Source: an uncultured Prevotella sp. (GTDB lineage Bacteria; Bacteroidota; Bacteroidia; Bacteroidales; Bacteroidaceae). Taken from it: a stretch of 23,449 nt of DNA. Of this stretch, positions 1-8,065 are shown one piece after another. The notes under the pieces were generated by a model that worked only from the letters and a program-made list of their open reading frames with translations, did no database searches and was not told where the DNA came from. The DNA is taken from positions 1 through 23,449 of the forward strand of contig CALBJK010000120.1 of assembly GCA_937892695.1 (NCBI GenBank). The letters run 5' to 3'. The position numbers and the translations under genes are program-made. How positions within the stretch are numbered: the first letter of the stretch is position 1; each line of letters starts with the position of its first letter.

Positions 1-51
1 CGATACAAGAAGGCTTCTAAAGACAGACAATACTATAGTCTGCTAATTTAA
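1..51 (+). CDS. Possible 3' end of an upstream gene (partial)
   Basis: Frame 1 is open from the first base to a TAA at 49-51 and would give 16 residues (RYKKASKDRQYYSLLI). The basic, polar composition is compatible with a protein C-terminus, but the stretch is far too short to identify. AT-rich noncoding sequence follows immediately, which fits the end of a gene. It could equally be chance, since an open run of this length is common. Confidence 0.25.
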   Translation, partial: RYKKASKDRQYYSLLI

Positions 52-363
52 GGTATAGATAAAAAACATTTCAAAACGTTGTGTAGTTTCTGTTTTTTTA
101 GTAACTTTACAAGCGATATACAATCATTAAAATGATAAAAAGAAATATTATATTTCATCATAATCAATAGCATCTATGCTAGCAATTAATTATTGTCATA
201 GCCTATATATAATTAATAGACAATTATAAAATTGTTTATTACATTAATTATTATGTCATGTAATTATAAAAGCAAAAGGACACTCATTATTGGTAAAACA
301 AAGAGAATCATTGCCCTATTCATGAGGTAAGCAGTCATAAAAATACATAGAAATTACAGTCTT
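52..363. other. AT-rich intergenic region before the secreted-protein operon
   Basis: No credible coding sequence is visible on either strand. The stretch is very rich in A and T and has small inverted repeats: ACAATT/AATTGT at 220-225 and 230-235, and ATTACAT/ATGTAAT at 238-244 and 258-264. It would serve as the leader of the operon starting at 364 if the candidate promoter near 79-109 is used, giving a 5' untranslated region of roughly 250 nt. Confidence 0.5.
79..109 (+). promoter_or_regulatory. Candidate Bacteroidetes promoter for the 364-5161 operon
   Basis: TTG at 79-81 and TAACTTTA at 102-109 are 20 nt apart. This is close to the Bacteroidetes sigma-ABfr consensus (TTTG, 19-21 nt, TAnnTTTG), with the final G replaced by A. 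In such AT-rich sequence chance matches are likely, and the site lies about 255 nt from the start codon. Confidence 0.35.
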
Positions 364-2148
364 ATGAAAAAACTTTGCACAGTACTAAATCATTCCGTTG
401 GTTTTATTTTGTTCATAATAGTTAGTTTATATTCCCAAATAGCTTCTTCGCAAGAAACGGTTTATGTTGATTATGTTGAATCATTCAATGTGACACATGA
501 TACAAGTGCTGTTTCACTACCTATTTTAAATAAAAGAAATAGGCTCAAGTCAAATTCATGTATATCATTTAAAATCGAACATGAAAACAACGTACCAGAT
601 TCCGTTGTCAAATGTTTAGAAGCAGCTACAGATATTTGGCGTTCATCTCTAAACATAAACTCTAATTATGGCATAAAGTTGCGGTTAGTATGGGAAGATT
701 TGCCAAATGATGAAGATGTAAAGACTAAGGTCTTGTATTTTAAAGATATTGATAATAACTATGTCCCTGCTAGTTTGTATTATAGTTTAAGACCTGATTT
801 ACAACATGATGACTCTTATGACGCAATAATTACTATCAATAAAAATATTAATTGGGATTGTGGATATAGTATAGAAAAAAATTATGGCATTCGTAATTTA
901 AATTATGCGATGCTTAGAAGTATTGCTGTTGCTTTGGGATTTGGTAGTAGCTTATCGTTAGCTAAACTTAGTTCTGGCACAATCGTTAAGTTTCCTTTTT
1001 CTCAGGGACACTCTTTATTTGATAATCTTCTTGTCTCAGAAAATGGAATTTGGCTAAAGAATCTTAATAATACAGGAAGAAATCAAAATCCTGAAATAAT
1101 TAACTTCTGCACAGGAATAAATGGTAGTGTGCATATAGATGGAAATTACATTAATGCGGAGGAAAAGGAAAAATACAAAATGTATACACCATCAAATTTT
1201 GAAAATACTAAATCTCTTGTTTATTTAGACAACACAAAATCATTGATGCATTATTCTTTGGATAAAGCTTCAAAAAAACTGCAGATTGATAGTGTAACTG
1301 CCAATGTATTAAACAAGTTAGGATGGAATGTTATTATTTCAAATCAGAATAATATTAAAATAATTGGAAGTGACATACCTGAATCGGGGATTACTTCTGC
1401 TTATACTTCACATTTATTTTATTTAGATGGAGAGGGGAAAGATAAAATCAGTAATGCCAAATGGTCTTTTTATCTTCCTGCTATAGATGGAAATGAATTG
1501 TTGCAAAAGAGTGAGGAAGGAACTCTTTCATTTAACATTGACAAGATTTCCAACCCCGACAATTATGAAATCAATGTCAATGGAGATATTTACGGGAAAA
1601 TAATATTTACAGGGTTGTTGAATGGTAATTTGATAAACTTACAATATAATGTAACACTGGAACTTAAGCCTTCTATCTCAAACGTAACTTTCGTAAAACA
1701 GGATAATGGAAATGAAAATTCTTACGATATAGTATGCAAAGTGGATTATAAAGGTTCAGATTATCTTTATGTAACATTGGAAGAGGAATATGGTTCATCT
1801 TTAAGAAGTCAGTTTGTTAGAGAGCCTTACTTGGCTCATTTTGTTTGTAGCAATATCACCTCACCATATTACGCCTGGGTAGATATAAAGGTAGAAAATC
1901 AATACGGCAATGATGTATACACGATAGAACTTCCACCATATTTAAAAAACCAACAGAATTCTGTTTCTAATAAAATATCCTCATTGTCAGATGATGATTT
2001 TACAAGAATAAGGGTTTATAAATCAAATGGATGTTATGTTAAAACTATAAAAGAAGATGCAGAAATATATGAACTTCCATCTGGAATGTATATTTTGGAA
2101 TATTTTCGAGGAAACTCAAAGATTAAAACATCAAAACTTTTGAAATGA
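364..2148 (+). CDS. T9SS-exported pseudo-metalloprotease-like protein with Ig/FN3-like domains
   Basis: 594 aa. Residues 1-30 form a signal peptide (Lys-Lys, hydrophobic core, likely cleavage near ASSQ-ET). Residues about 80-321 have the outline of secreted HExxHGLGF zinc metalloproteases: an A-x-x-IW segment at 88-92, the strand AIITINKNINW at 154-164, the helix MLRSIAVALGF at 183-193, FDNLLVSENG at 219-228, and YTPSNF...SLVYLDN...SLM...LGW at 274-321. In active members the helix reads HE-x-x-H; here it is RSIAV, so both metal-binding His and the catalytic Glu are gone. Residues about 345-440 look Ig-like and about 440-525 FN3-like. The last ~65 residues match a T9SS type A sorting domain (IRVYKSNG...LPSGMYILEY...KTSKLLK). 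It is first in an operon, overlapping the next gene by 4 nt. It is predicted to be surface-attached or released. The family assignment is by motif recognition and is moderately sure; the secretion signals are clearer. Confidence 0.75.
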   Translation: MKKLCTVLNHSVGFILFIIVSLYSQIASSQETVYVDYVESFNVTHDTSAVSLPILNKRNRLKSNSCISFKIEHENNVPDSVVKCLEAATDIWRSSLNINSNYGIKLRLVWEDLPNDEDVKTKVLYFKDIDNNYVPASLYYSLRPDLQHDDSYDAIITINKNINWDCGYSIEKNYGIRNLNYAMLRSIAVALGFGSSLSLAKLSSGTIVKFPFSQGHSLFDNLLVSENGIWLKNLNNTGRNQNPEIINFCTGINGSVHIDGNYINAEEKEKYKMYTPSNFENTKSLVYLDNTKSLMHYSLDKASKKLQIDSVTANVLNKLGWNVIISNQNNIKIIGSDIPESGITSAYTSHLFYLDGEGKDKISNAKWSFYLPAIDGNELLQKSEEGTLSFNIDKISNPDNYEINVNGDIYGKIIFTGLLNGNLINLQYNVTLELKPSISNVTFVKQDNGNENSYDIVCKVDYKGSDYLYVTLEEEYGSSLRSQFVREPYLAHFVCSNITSPYYAWVDIKVENQYGNDVYTIELPPYLKNQQNSVSNKISSLSDDDFTRIRVYKSNGCYVKTIKEDAEIYELPSGMYILEYFRGNSKIKTSKLLK

Positions 2149-3179
2149 GACACATTTTATTGGCATTCTTTATTAGCTTGATTTCAATTAATAGTCGAGC
2201 ACAAAAGATTTCTGCGTCTATTCTGCTACAAGATGGTAAGACCGTAGACAGTTCACATATTTTTGTTGATGGAGAAATGCCTACATTTCATTTAGAAAAA
2301 GGCCAATACGAGAATGTTTCTTGGTCATTTAGTTTTTATGACAAAAAAGGTGAAAAAATTATATGCATAAATTCAAGAATAGGAATCAATCCATTCACAT
2401 TTAAAATTGAACCAAGCCTATTTTTGAGCCATAACTTTGTTAGCGATTGTCAAAAAATAGAATATCCAAATGATTATTCTGTCTACACGCGCTGCTCTGT
2501 AGATTTGCATCAAGGTAACGTAATAATAGACAGCATTCCTCTTATAATAAATGTACTACCTTCTCGCCCAAAAGTAAAAAAAGCTTCTATTGTAGGTAAC
2601 TTTAGTTTTGAAGAAGGTGGATATAATCCTTTGGCAAAATTAACAGTCTTGTTAAATGCAGAGAGGATAAACGAATGCAAATTAATGGCGTATGTTGGTG
2701 ATAGCTTAAATGTATTCCAGTTTCCTGAAATTAGTACTCGTATTTTTTATGATGTCGATATAAGCAAAAAAAGTAAAAATAACTATGAATTAAAATATAA
2801 TTATGTTGATTGGGGAGAATTTTATACTATTTATTCTTTCAATGAATATGGAGGTATTCACGGAGATACTATATTTACTAATTCAATAATTGACGATTTT
2901 GAAATTCTACAGTATTTGGAAAAATTACAGAACCAACTAACAGCTATAAACAAAGTAAAGGACGATATTATACGAATATCTTTTAAAAACAATATTCTCA
3001 TCATAGAAGATTCCTCAAATAAACAAATATTATCTGAAATTTATTCAGCAAATGGAACATTAATAAATAGAAGTTTTTCTAGTAGAACTATGGATTTAAA
3101 TAAATTAAGTAAGGGAATATATATTGTCAAGATAAAATCAAATAAAAAAACAATAACAAAAAAATTTATCAAGAAATGA
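2145..3179 (+). CDS. T9SS-exported Ig/FN3-like protein, apparently related to the C-terminal half of its upstream neighbour
   Basis: 344 aa. Signal peptide at 1-20 (hydrophobic stretch ending NSRAQ). Residues about 25-145 hold an Ig-like strand pattern (WSFSFYDKKGEKI...FTFKIE...IPLIINVLPSRPKVKKASIVG) that resembles residues ~365-442 of the preceding protein (WSFYLPAIDGNEL...LSFNID...VTLELKPSISNVTF). An FN3-like segment follows, ending in FYTIYSFNEYGG near 226-237, then a short helical, heptad-like linker at 252-277 (FEILQYLEKLQNQL...), then a T9SS type A sorting domain at about 278-344 (IYSANGTLI...LSKGIYIVKI...TKKFIKK). No enzyme domain is visible. ATG overlaps the upstream TGA as ATGA and the downstream ATG does the same, so the three genes are probably translationally coupled. 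It may be an accessory or structural partner, or an adhesin. Function unknown. Confidence 0.75.
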   Translation: MRHILLAFFISLISINSRAQKISASILLQDGKTVDSSHIFVDGEMPTFHLEKGQYENVSWSFSFYDKKGEKIICINSRIGINPFTFKIEPSLFLSHNFVSDCQKIEYPNDYSVYTRCSVDLHQGNVIIDSIPLIINVLPSRPKVKKASIVGNFSFEEGGYNPLAKLTVLLNAERINECKLMAYVGDSLNVFQFPEISTRIFYDVDISKKSKNNYELKYNYVDWGEFYTIYSFNEYGGIHGDTIFTNSIIDDFEILQYLEKLQNQLTAINKVKDDIIRISFKNNILIIEDSSNKQILSEIYSANGTLINRSFSSRTMDLNKLSKGIYIVKIKSNKKTITKKFIKK

Positions 3180-5161
3180 AAAGATTCACATTAATTTTAT
3201 TTTCATTAATCACTGTTTTGTCAATTAAGAGTCAGACAATCATCGAATCTGACTCTTATGGATTAGATCAGTATATTGAGAAATGTTCTGACATTCCTGT
3301 AGTAAGACAAATAAATGGGGGCACAGTTTTTAAGATTACGTATGAACCTGAAGAGGCATGGAATAATACGATGAAAGGAGCATTCGAATATGCATGTAAA
3401 ATTTGGGAGGAACAGTTACCAAACACATTGCCTATCAACATACATGCAAAAATAGGGACTATACGTGGTTCTGGAAATGGAAAACTTCTATCTAAGGTAC
3501 AGCCAACATCTTATAACGTAGGAGGTTCAGGTGAAAATTTATCAAGCCAAATTAAGTATGTTCTTTTAGCAGAATACAATTCAGGTAATAATTATAGTTT
3601 TGTTGATTCTATAAACAGTGAAGCTTTTTTCAACAAACCTGATATTACAATTACATATAACAAAAATATGCTTGACGAATTTTCCTATTCTCTTTATAAC
3701 ACCCCTGTGAACAAATATGACTTTGTCACTGTTGTTTTAAGAGACATAGCAAAGGGGCTGGGATTTATTTCTGGATTTACGGCAAATTCTACCACTAAAG
3801 TTTTCCAAAATCTTAATAAGCCCCTGACATATTACGAAACCATAATCAAAAATGCCATAGGAACTAATGATGTTCATGTTGCATATCAAAATGCTACACA
3901 AGGAACATTATCGTTGCAAGTACGTGATTATGGAAATTTGAATCTATATGCGCCAAACAATTGGCAAAACGGAGTTTCATTGAATTATTTTATACCTGAT
4001 AGCACAAAGAACATATCGGAAATCCTTAATTACCAATTAGGAAAAGGAAGCGTTATAAGAGACATAACCGATGAATATAAAAAATTATTCGAATACTTGC
4101 AAGGATGGCAAGCCTTTAATTCCGCGACAGGCTTTGAAGGGAAAAGTGTAAAGACAGATGGGTCAACAGAAAATATGTTTGCCTACAATGGTTCTATTAA
4201 TGTATCATCAAATTCAATAGCAAAAAACAAATTTGTTAATAACGTTATTCAAGACGACTCAAACAACATATTGAATCAGCAAGAAGGTTTTATACTGAGT
4301 GATTTTTTATTTCCTTACAGTTACATGTATCCAGACATTAATGGACAAGGAAGTTGGCTTGTTTCTTTATTAAAGAAAGACGGTACATGGGACTTGGTAT
4401 ATAGCGAATGGACAGGTTCTCATCCCATACCTCTTCAAATTAACATGTCGGATTTAAACATTAACTCGGATTATAGTCAATATCAACGTACATGTGATGG
4501 ATACCTAAGATGTCGAATAACCCATTACAAACAAGTTTATGACAATTTGTATCACAAGATAAAATATGAAATACGAAATCATTATTACGTATTAGATTAT
4601 TTACCACAAAAAGTTAAAATGGAATTTGACCATACTAATTCCGATATTTTTTTACAACAAAATAATTTATCAGACGATTATACACAAGAAATTAGAATTA
4701 ATATAAATGGACTTGAAGGCTTAGACAGAATAGTTGTAGAACAATTAGACGAAGGTAATGATTTACCAACAAAATTTGAAGTTTCTGATTTTAAAAAAGG
4801 ATATTTTACAGCTACCGTGGATAAGGAATTGTATACTCGATTTGCTGTGTACTCATTCAATAAAAATGGTAGTACTAAAAGTGATTATCTAACGATAGCA
4901 CCACTTTCACCTGTTCAGCAATTATTTAATGTACAAATAAGAAACAATAAAATTTATTTAATGTACTCTAACGGGCATAAACTACCTAAGAACGCCACAT
5001 ACACTATTTATTCAACAACAAATAATAATATCTCACATTTGAAAAAAGATGCCATTGAATCCGCCAATAGCATCATTGACATTAGCGATATTAAAAGTGG
5101 CTATTATATTCTAATGATACAGACTGAATACGGTCAGCAAAGCTTGAAATTTTCAAAATAG
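3176..5161 (+). CDS. T9SS-exported pseudo-metalloprotease-like protein
   Basis: 661 aa. Signal peptide at 1-20 (ending IKSQ). Residues about 40-311 follow the layout of secreted HExxHGLGF metalloproteases: AFEYACKIWEEQLPNTLPINI at about 69-89, DITITYNKN at 156-164, YDFVTVVLRDIAKGLGFISGF at 181-201, LNLYAPNNWQNGVSL at 255-269, and LQGW at 308-311. The scaffold GLGF is intact, but the zinc motif reads R-D-I-A-K in place of H-E-x-x-H, so no zinc site is expected. Two or more beta-sandwich-like domains follow, including RFAVYSFNKNGSTKSDYLTI, which recalls YTIYSFNEYGG in the previous gene. A T9SS type A-like sorting domain closes the protein (YTIYSTTNN...ISDIKSGYYILMIQ...SLKFSK). It is last in the operon and is followed by a terminator hairpin near 5229. 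An adhesive, inhibitory or scaffolding role is more likely than proteolysis, but that is inference. Confidence 0.78.
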   Translation: MKRFTLILFSLITVLSIKSQTIIESDSYGLDQYIEKCSDIPVVRQINGGTVFKITYEPEEAWNNTMKGAFEYACKIWEEQLPNTLPINIHAKIGTIRGSGNGKLLSKVQPTSYNVGGSGENLSSQIKYVLLAEYNSGNNYSFVDSINSEAFFNKPDITITYNKNMLDEFSYSLYNTPVNKYDFVTVVLRDIAKGLGFISGFTANSTTKVFQNLNKPLTYYETIIKNAIGTNDVHVAYQNATQGTLSLQVRDYGNLNLYAPNNWQNGVSLNYFIPDSTKNISEILNYQLGKGSVIRDITDEYKKLFEYLQGWQAFNSATGFEGKSVKTDGSTENMFAYNGSINVSSNSIAKNKFVNNVIQDDSNNILNQQEGFILSDFLFPYSYMYPDINGQGSWLVSLLKKDGTWDLVYSEWTGSHPIPLQINMSDLNINSDYSQYQRTCDGYLRCRITHYKQVYDNLYHKIKYEIRNHYYVLDYLPQKVKMEFDHTNSDIFLQQNNLSDDYTQEIRININGLEGLDRIVVEQLDEGNDLPTKFEVSDFKKGYFTATVDKELYTRFAVYSFNKNGSTKSDYLTIAPLSPVQQLFNVQIRNNKIYLMYSNGHKLPKNATYTIYSTTNNNISHLKKDAIESANSIIDISDIKSGYYILMIQTEYGQQSLKFSK

Positions 5162-5228
5162 AGGCTTCATATAAAAAACTTCATCGTGAGACATTCTAAA
5201 ATGCAATAAGCCAGCATTTCAGTACTCA

Positions 5229-5270
5229 AACGAGGGTGTGTCAAAAAAAACGACACACCCTCGTTGTTTT
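5229..5270 (+). terminator. Intrinsic terminator after the secreted-protein operon
   Basis: A perfect 14-bp stem has arms 5229-5242 (core CGAGGGTGTGTC) and 5252-5265 (core GACACACCCTCG), a 9-nt A-rich loop, and a TTGTTTT tail. The A-rich left flank could also let it act on the opposite strand. It is the start of repeat copy A. Confidence 0.75.
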
Positions 5271-5374
5271 CGGGATACGAAATAATAACATACAGGACAT
5301 TCCGAGCCAGACACTTGCCCTACAAAAACACTTTTAACACTACCCACGACACAATAAAAAGGCGGAACAAACGT
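5233..5374. repeat. Direct repeat, copy A (left flank of the 5568-8815 module)
   Basis: This stretch recurs at 8879-9021 in the same orientation. In the 123 nt after the hairpin loop (5252-5374 against 8899-9021) I count about 13 differences, roughly 89% identity, with no gaps; there is one indel in the hairpin loop. Shared blocks include GAAATAATAACATACAG, AACACTTTTAACACTAC and GACACAATAAAAAGGC. No open reading frame is convincing in it. Confidence 0.85.
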
Positions 5375-5500
5375 CCAAAAAATCTGTGTCCATCCATGCA
5401 ATCTGCGAAATAAAATTCATCCTCGTGGATGCATTTCCACGTTGGAGGCGTACCAAAGCGCAGTGAAAGTTTCGGGCAATAGAAAAAGTCACTGTAAAAT
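5375..5500. other. Intergenic DNA upstream of the 830-aa gene
   Basis: No gene is visible. It holds a stem-loop with arms CGTGGA (5424-5429) and TCCACG (5436-5441), and a wider inverted repeat CAGTGA/TCACTG at 5461-5466 and 5489-5494 that ends just before the promoter -33 element. The latter position would suit an operator, but nothing else supports that. Confidence 0.4.
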
Positions 5501-5531
5501 TTTGCAGTTTCAAATATCCCCTGTATATTTG
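5501..5531 (+). promoter_or_regulatory. Bacteroidetes promoter for the 830-aa gene
   Basis: TTTG at 5501-5504 (-33 element) and TATATTTG at 5524-5531 (-7 element, exact TAnnTTTG) are separated by 19 nt, as in the Bacteroidetes housekeeping promoter. Transcription would start near 5538, giving a short AT-rich leader of about 30 nt before the ATG at 5568. No Shine-Dalgarno sequence is present, which is normal for the phylum. Confidence 0.8.
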
Positions 5532-5567
5532 CGTCAAGATAAATAATTAATTTAATATTTAAAAATT

Positions 5568-8060
5568 ATGTCACAAATTACAATTTACATTTACCCTGAC
5601 AAACGTTCTGAATCAGGTGAAATCAAAGAAAGCAAAAGTAATTATCGTTGTCCAGACAATACTGTCATTACAGGTCGATGGCACAAAGGTGATGAAAATG
5701 GGAAAACACGTTATGAATATTCGACACTGAGAGCTGTTGATATTCATGGCAAAAGCGTTAATGGAACAATTACTTTTGAAAATATTCGGTGGGAAGGATG
5801 GTTTAAAGAGTCTTCTGGCTCTGGATTTCAAGCCTCAGATAATCGTGTAATTATAGGAAGAGAACATAAGGGAGACGAAAATGGAAAAACAAGATACCTT
5901 ACTGCTGAAATATTCTTTAATGGTGAAAAAGCATCAATAGAAAGTTCCTATTTCTCATACCAAATAAAAGAATCATCTGGCTCATGGTTCAGAACCGACC
6001 GCCGCCGAATAATCACAGGACGAATACATCGAGGTGACGAGAACGGTAATACTACATATAAATCCGGAATATTAATGATAGCCAACTCTTCAAAAGAAAA
6101 GGCACCAGAAGGTACTACCCTTATCACAGAAGAAAGATTAATGAGTCTTCCACAGAAAGAAAGTAATTCATATTTTCTTTGTCCTCCAAATACAGTATTG
6201 ACCGGTCGTCTGCATTCAGGAGATGAAAACGGGGACACTCGCTATCAATACGCAGCTTTGCAAGCTGTTTGCAACGGAGAAGAAGTGGACGGACATATCA
6301 CAGTCGAAAATATAAAGTGGACAAACGACATAAAAGAAAGTGATAGCAGAATGGTGGATGCACCATTTGGCAAGGTTCTTGTCGGCAGGAAACATAACGG
6401 GAACGAGAACGGAACTACAGCTTACGCGATAGGTGAAGTTTTCTTTAACGGACACCCGACGACAACCATTGATTATCAAAGTTCTGAACCGAAGAAAGAA
6501 TCGGACGGAATTTTGTACTTTACCGAGGGCGGAAGAGTTATGACTTCACGCCACCACTACGGAGACGAAAACGGAATGACGTATTATGGGAGTGCCCTTG
6601 TCTCGTGTGACGCTCCTACAATATCTAAGGAAGAGGTTTCTGTCTGCGTGAAGATGTGTAGCACAGAAAACTACTTCCCGATGAATCCGGACGACTTCAT
6701 CCGATTGTCAAGATTCCGCAGACATAGGAGTGGAACATCAGATGACGGATACAGTAAAACGAAAGGAAAGTTCATTGATGGAAGTAACAGCCACGATCCT
6801 GAATTCTATGATATTCCGGTAAGTATCATTAATTCATATTATCCTAAAGATGAGAAAAGAATGCTGAACAATCGTCCTAAAGATCCGAACGCTGTAGCTC
6901 CATTCGTTTTTCTGGAACCTGACGACAATCTCTATGGCGACTCACAACCGAATCAACGTGTAGCAGCTTTTAAATACAAATCAGGAAACATCATACAATA
7001 TTGGCTGTTTTTTGGATACAATTACGCAACATTTGGCCCAATTAGTGCCAGCCACCAAGGGGACTGGGAGTGTATAACTATCACATTGGGCAAAGACAAC
7101 AAAATATCCGAAGTTGAACTAAGTGCTCATACAGGTAGCAATAAGTACAAAGCCAATATTCTTGGCCAACTTGAAATCACACCGATAGGAAACGATCAGC
7201 TGTTGACCGTATATTGTGCTCGTGGCACACATGCTCTATTTAACCATCCAGGAACTTATCCTCATGAAGTACTGGGCGTAACAGTCAATGACTATACGGA
7301 TGCTAGAGGATATTCGTGGAATATCACGGACAAAATCATAGATCTGAATACCGTAAAATGGAGAGACTATGCCGGAGCTTGGGGCGAAGTTGGAGTTTAT
7401 AAAGACGACACAACCGGTCCGTTGGGCCCATGGCCTAAATGTGGTGGGAGAAATGTACAAATTAGAGAGGAAGAAAGTCCGGAGCCGGAAGAATTAATAG
7501 ATCAAAATGAAATACTGTTAATTCGCAACGGAAAGACAGAAACAGTCAAGGTAGCTAACGAAAGTGACGGCACAGAAGCTCTTGGCACTAAAAATACTGT
7601 CCTTTATTGGAGAACACACAACGGAGGTGCTTCAGGCTCTACTTCGTATACATTCGGTAGCCTTGCAGCAATCGACCGTGACGGCACTCCTGTCAGAGGT
7701 ACTGTAACAATCGAAGATGAAAAATGGAGCGAATGGTATAAGGAAAGTGAGTCGGACGAATTCTTCAAATCACTGTCTGAAGGTGAAGGAAGAGTTATTA
7801 TCGGTCGCCAACATACTGGTGGTGCTGATGGCAATACACGCTACAAGACAGGGGTTGTTAAATTTACATTTGAAGGAGAGTCAGTAAAACACGTTGCCAA
7901 AATATTAAGCTACCCATCAGCAACGCTTATGATTCGGGAAAACAGCGGAATGACAGTTTTACCCAAGAAGAACCTGATTATAATAGGAATCACCCATAGC
8001 GGAGACGCATCTGGATGGTCGTACTACCACCAAGGGTACATCGCAATAAACAAGAAGTAA
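5568..8060 (+). CDS. Nine-repeat GDENG protein with a central Vps62/DUF946-like domain
   Basis: 830 aa with no signal peptide or membrane segment. Nine copies of a motif like G-R-x-H-x-G-D-E-N-G-x-T-x-Y occur at about residues 36, 97, 151, 213, 273, 327, 681, 746 and 807. Each lies in a 50-60 aa unit that often also contains KES, a hydrophobic V-I-x-G-R strand and a V-x-G-x-I-T-x-E-N-I-x-W strand. Six units precede and three follow a central domain at about 360-625. The core has HQGDWECITITLG at 496-508, SAHTGSNKY at 519-527 and ARGTHALFNHPGTYPHE at 551-567, which match the H-x-GDWE and GSHA...PG signatures of Vps62 (DUF946) proteins. The repeats look like a beta-rich binding module, perhaps lectin-like or metal-binding through the acidic DEN; that is inference. 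The C-terminal copies replace DEN with GAS, GAD or DAS. It is first in a two-gene unit with the lipoprotein gene. An effector or surface-binding role is possible but unproven. Confidence 0.8.
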   Translation: MSQITIYIYPDKRSESGEIKESKSNYRCPDNTVITGRWHKGDENGKTRYEYSTLRAVDIHGKSVNGTITFENIRWEGWFKESSGSGFQASDNRVIIGREHKGDENGKTRYLTAEIFFNGEKASIESSYFSYQIKESSGSWFRTDRRRIITGRIHRGDENGNTTYKSGILMIANSSKEKAPEGTTLITEERLMSLPQKESNSYFLCPPNTVLTGRLHSGDENGDTRYQYAALQAVCNGEEVDGHITVENIKWTNDIKESDSRMVDAPFGKVLVGRKHNGNENGTTAYAIGEVFFNGHPTTTIDYQSSEPKKESDGILYFTEGGRVMTSRHHYGDENGMTYYGSALVSCDAPTISKEEVSVCVKMCSTENYFPMNPDDFIRLSRFRRHRSGTSDDGYSKTKGKFIDGSNSHDPEFYDIPVSIINSYYPKDEKRMLNNRPKDPNAVAPFVFLEPDDNLYGDSQPNQRVAAFKYKSGNIIQYWLFFGYNYATFGPISASHQGDWECITITLGKDNKISEVELSAHTGSNKYKANILGQLEITPIGNDQLLTVYCARGTHALFNHPGTYPHEVLGVTVNDYTDARGYSWNITDKIIDLNTVKWRDYAGAWGEVGVYKDDTTGPLGPWPKCGGRNVQIREEESPEPEELIDQNEILLIRNGKTETVKVANESDGTEALGTKNTVLYWRTHNGGASGSTSYTFGSLAAIDRDGTPVRGTVTIEDEKWSEWYKESESDEFFKSLSEGEGRVIIGRQHTGGADGNTRYKTGVVKFTFEGESVKHVAKILSYPSATLMIRENSGMTVLPKKNLIIIGITHSGDASGWSYYHQGYIAINKK

Positions 8061-8065
8061 CAGAT

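Noticed and set aside
5568..8060. GDENG repeats as RTX-type calcium repeats
   Set aside because: RTX nonapeptides are tandem GGxGxDxUx units; here the motifs are about 55-60 residues apart and the sequence differs.
8015..8065. Earlier in-frame start for the lipoprotein gene
   Set aside because: It would place 17 polar residues before a perfect lipoprotein signal and overlap the upstream gene by 46 nt.
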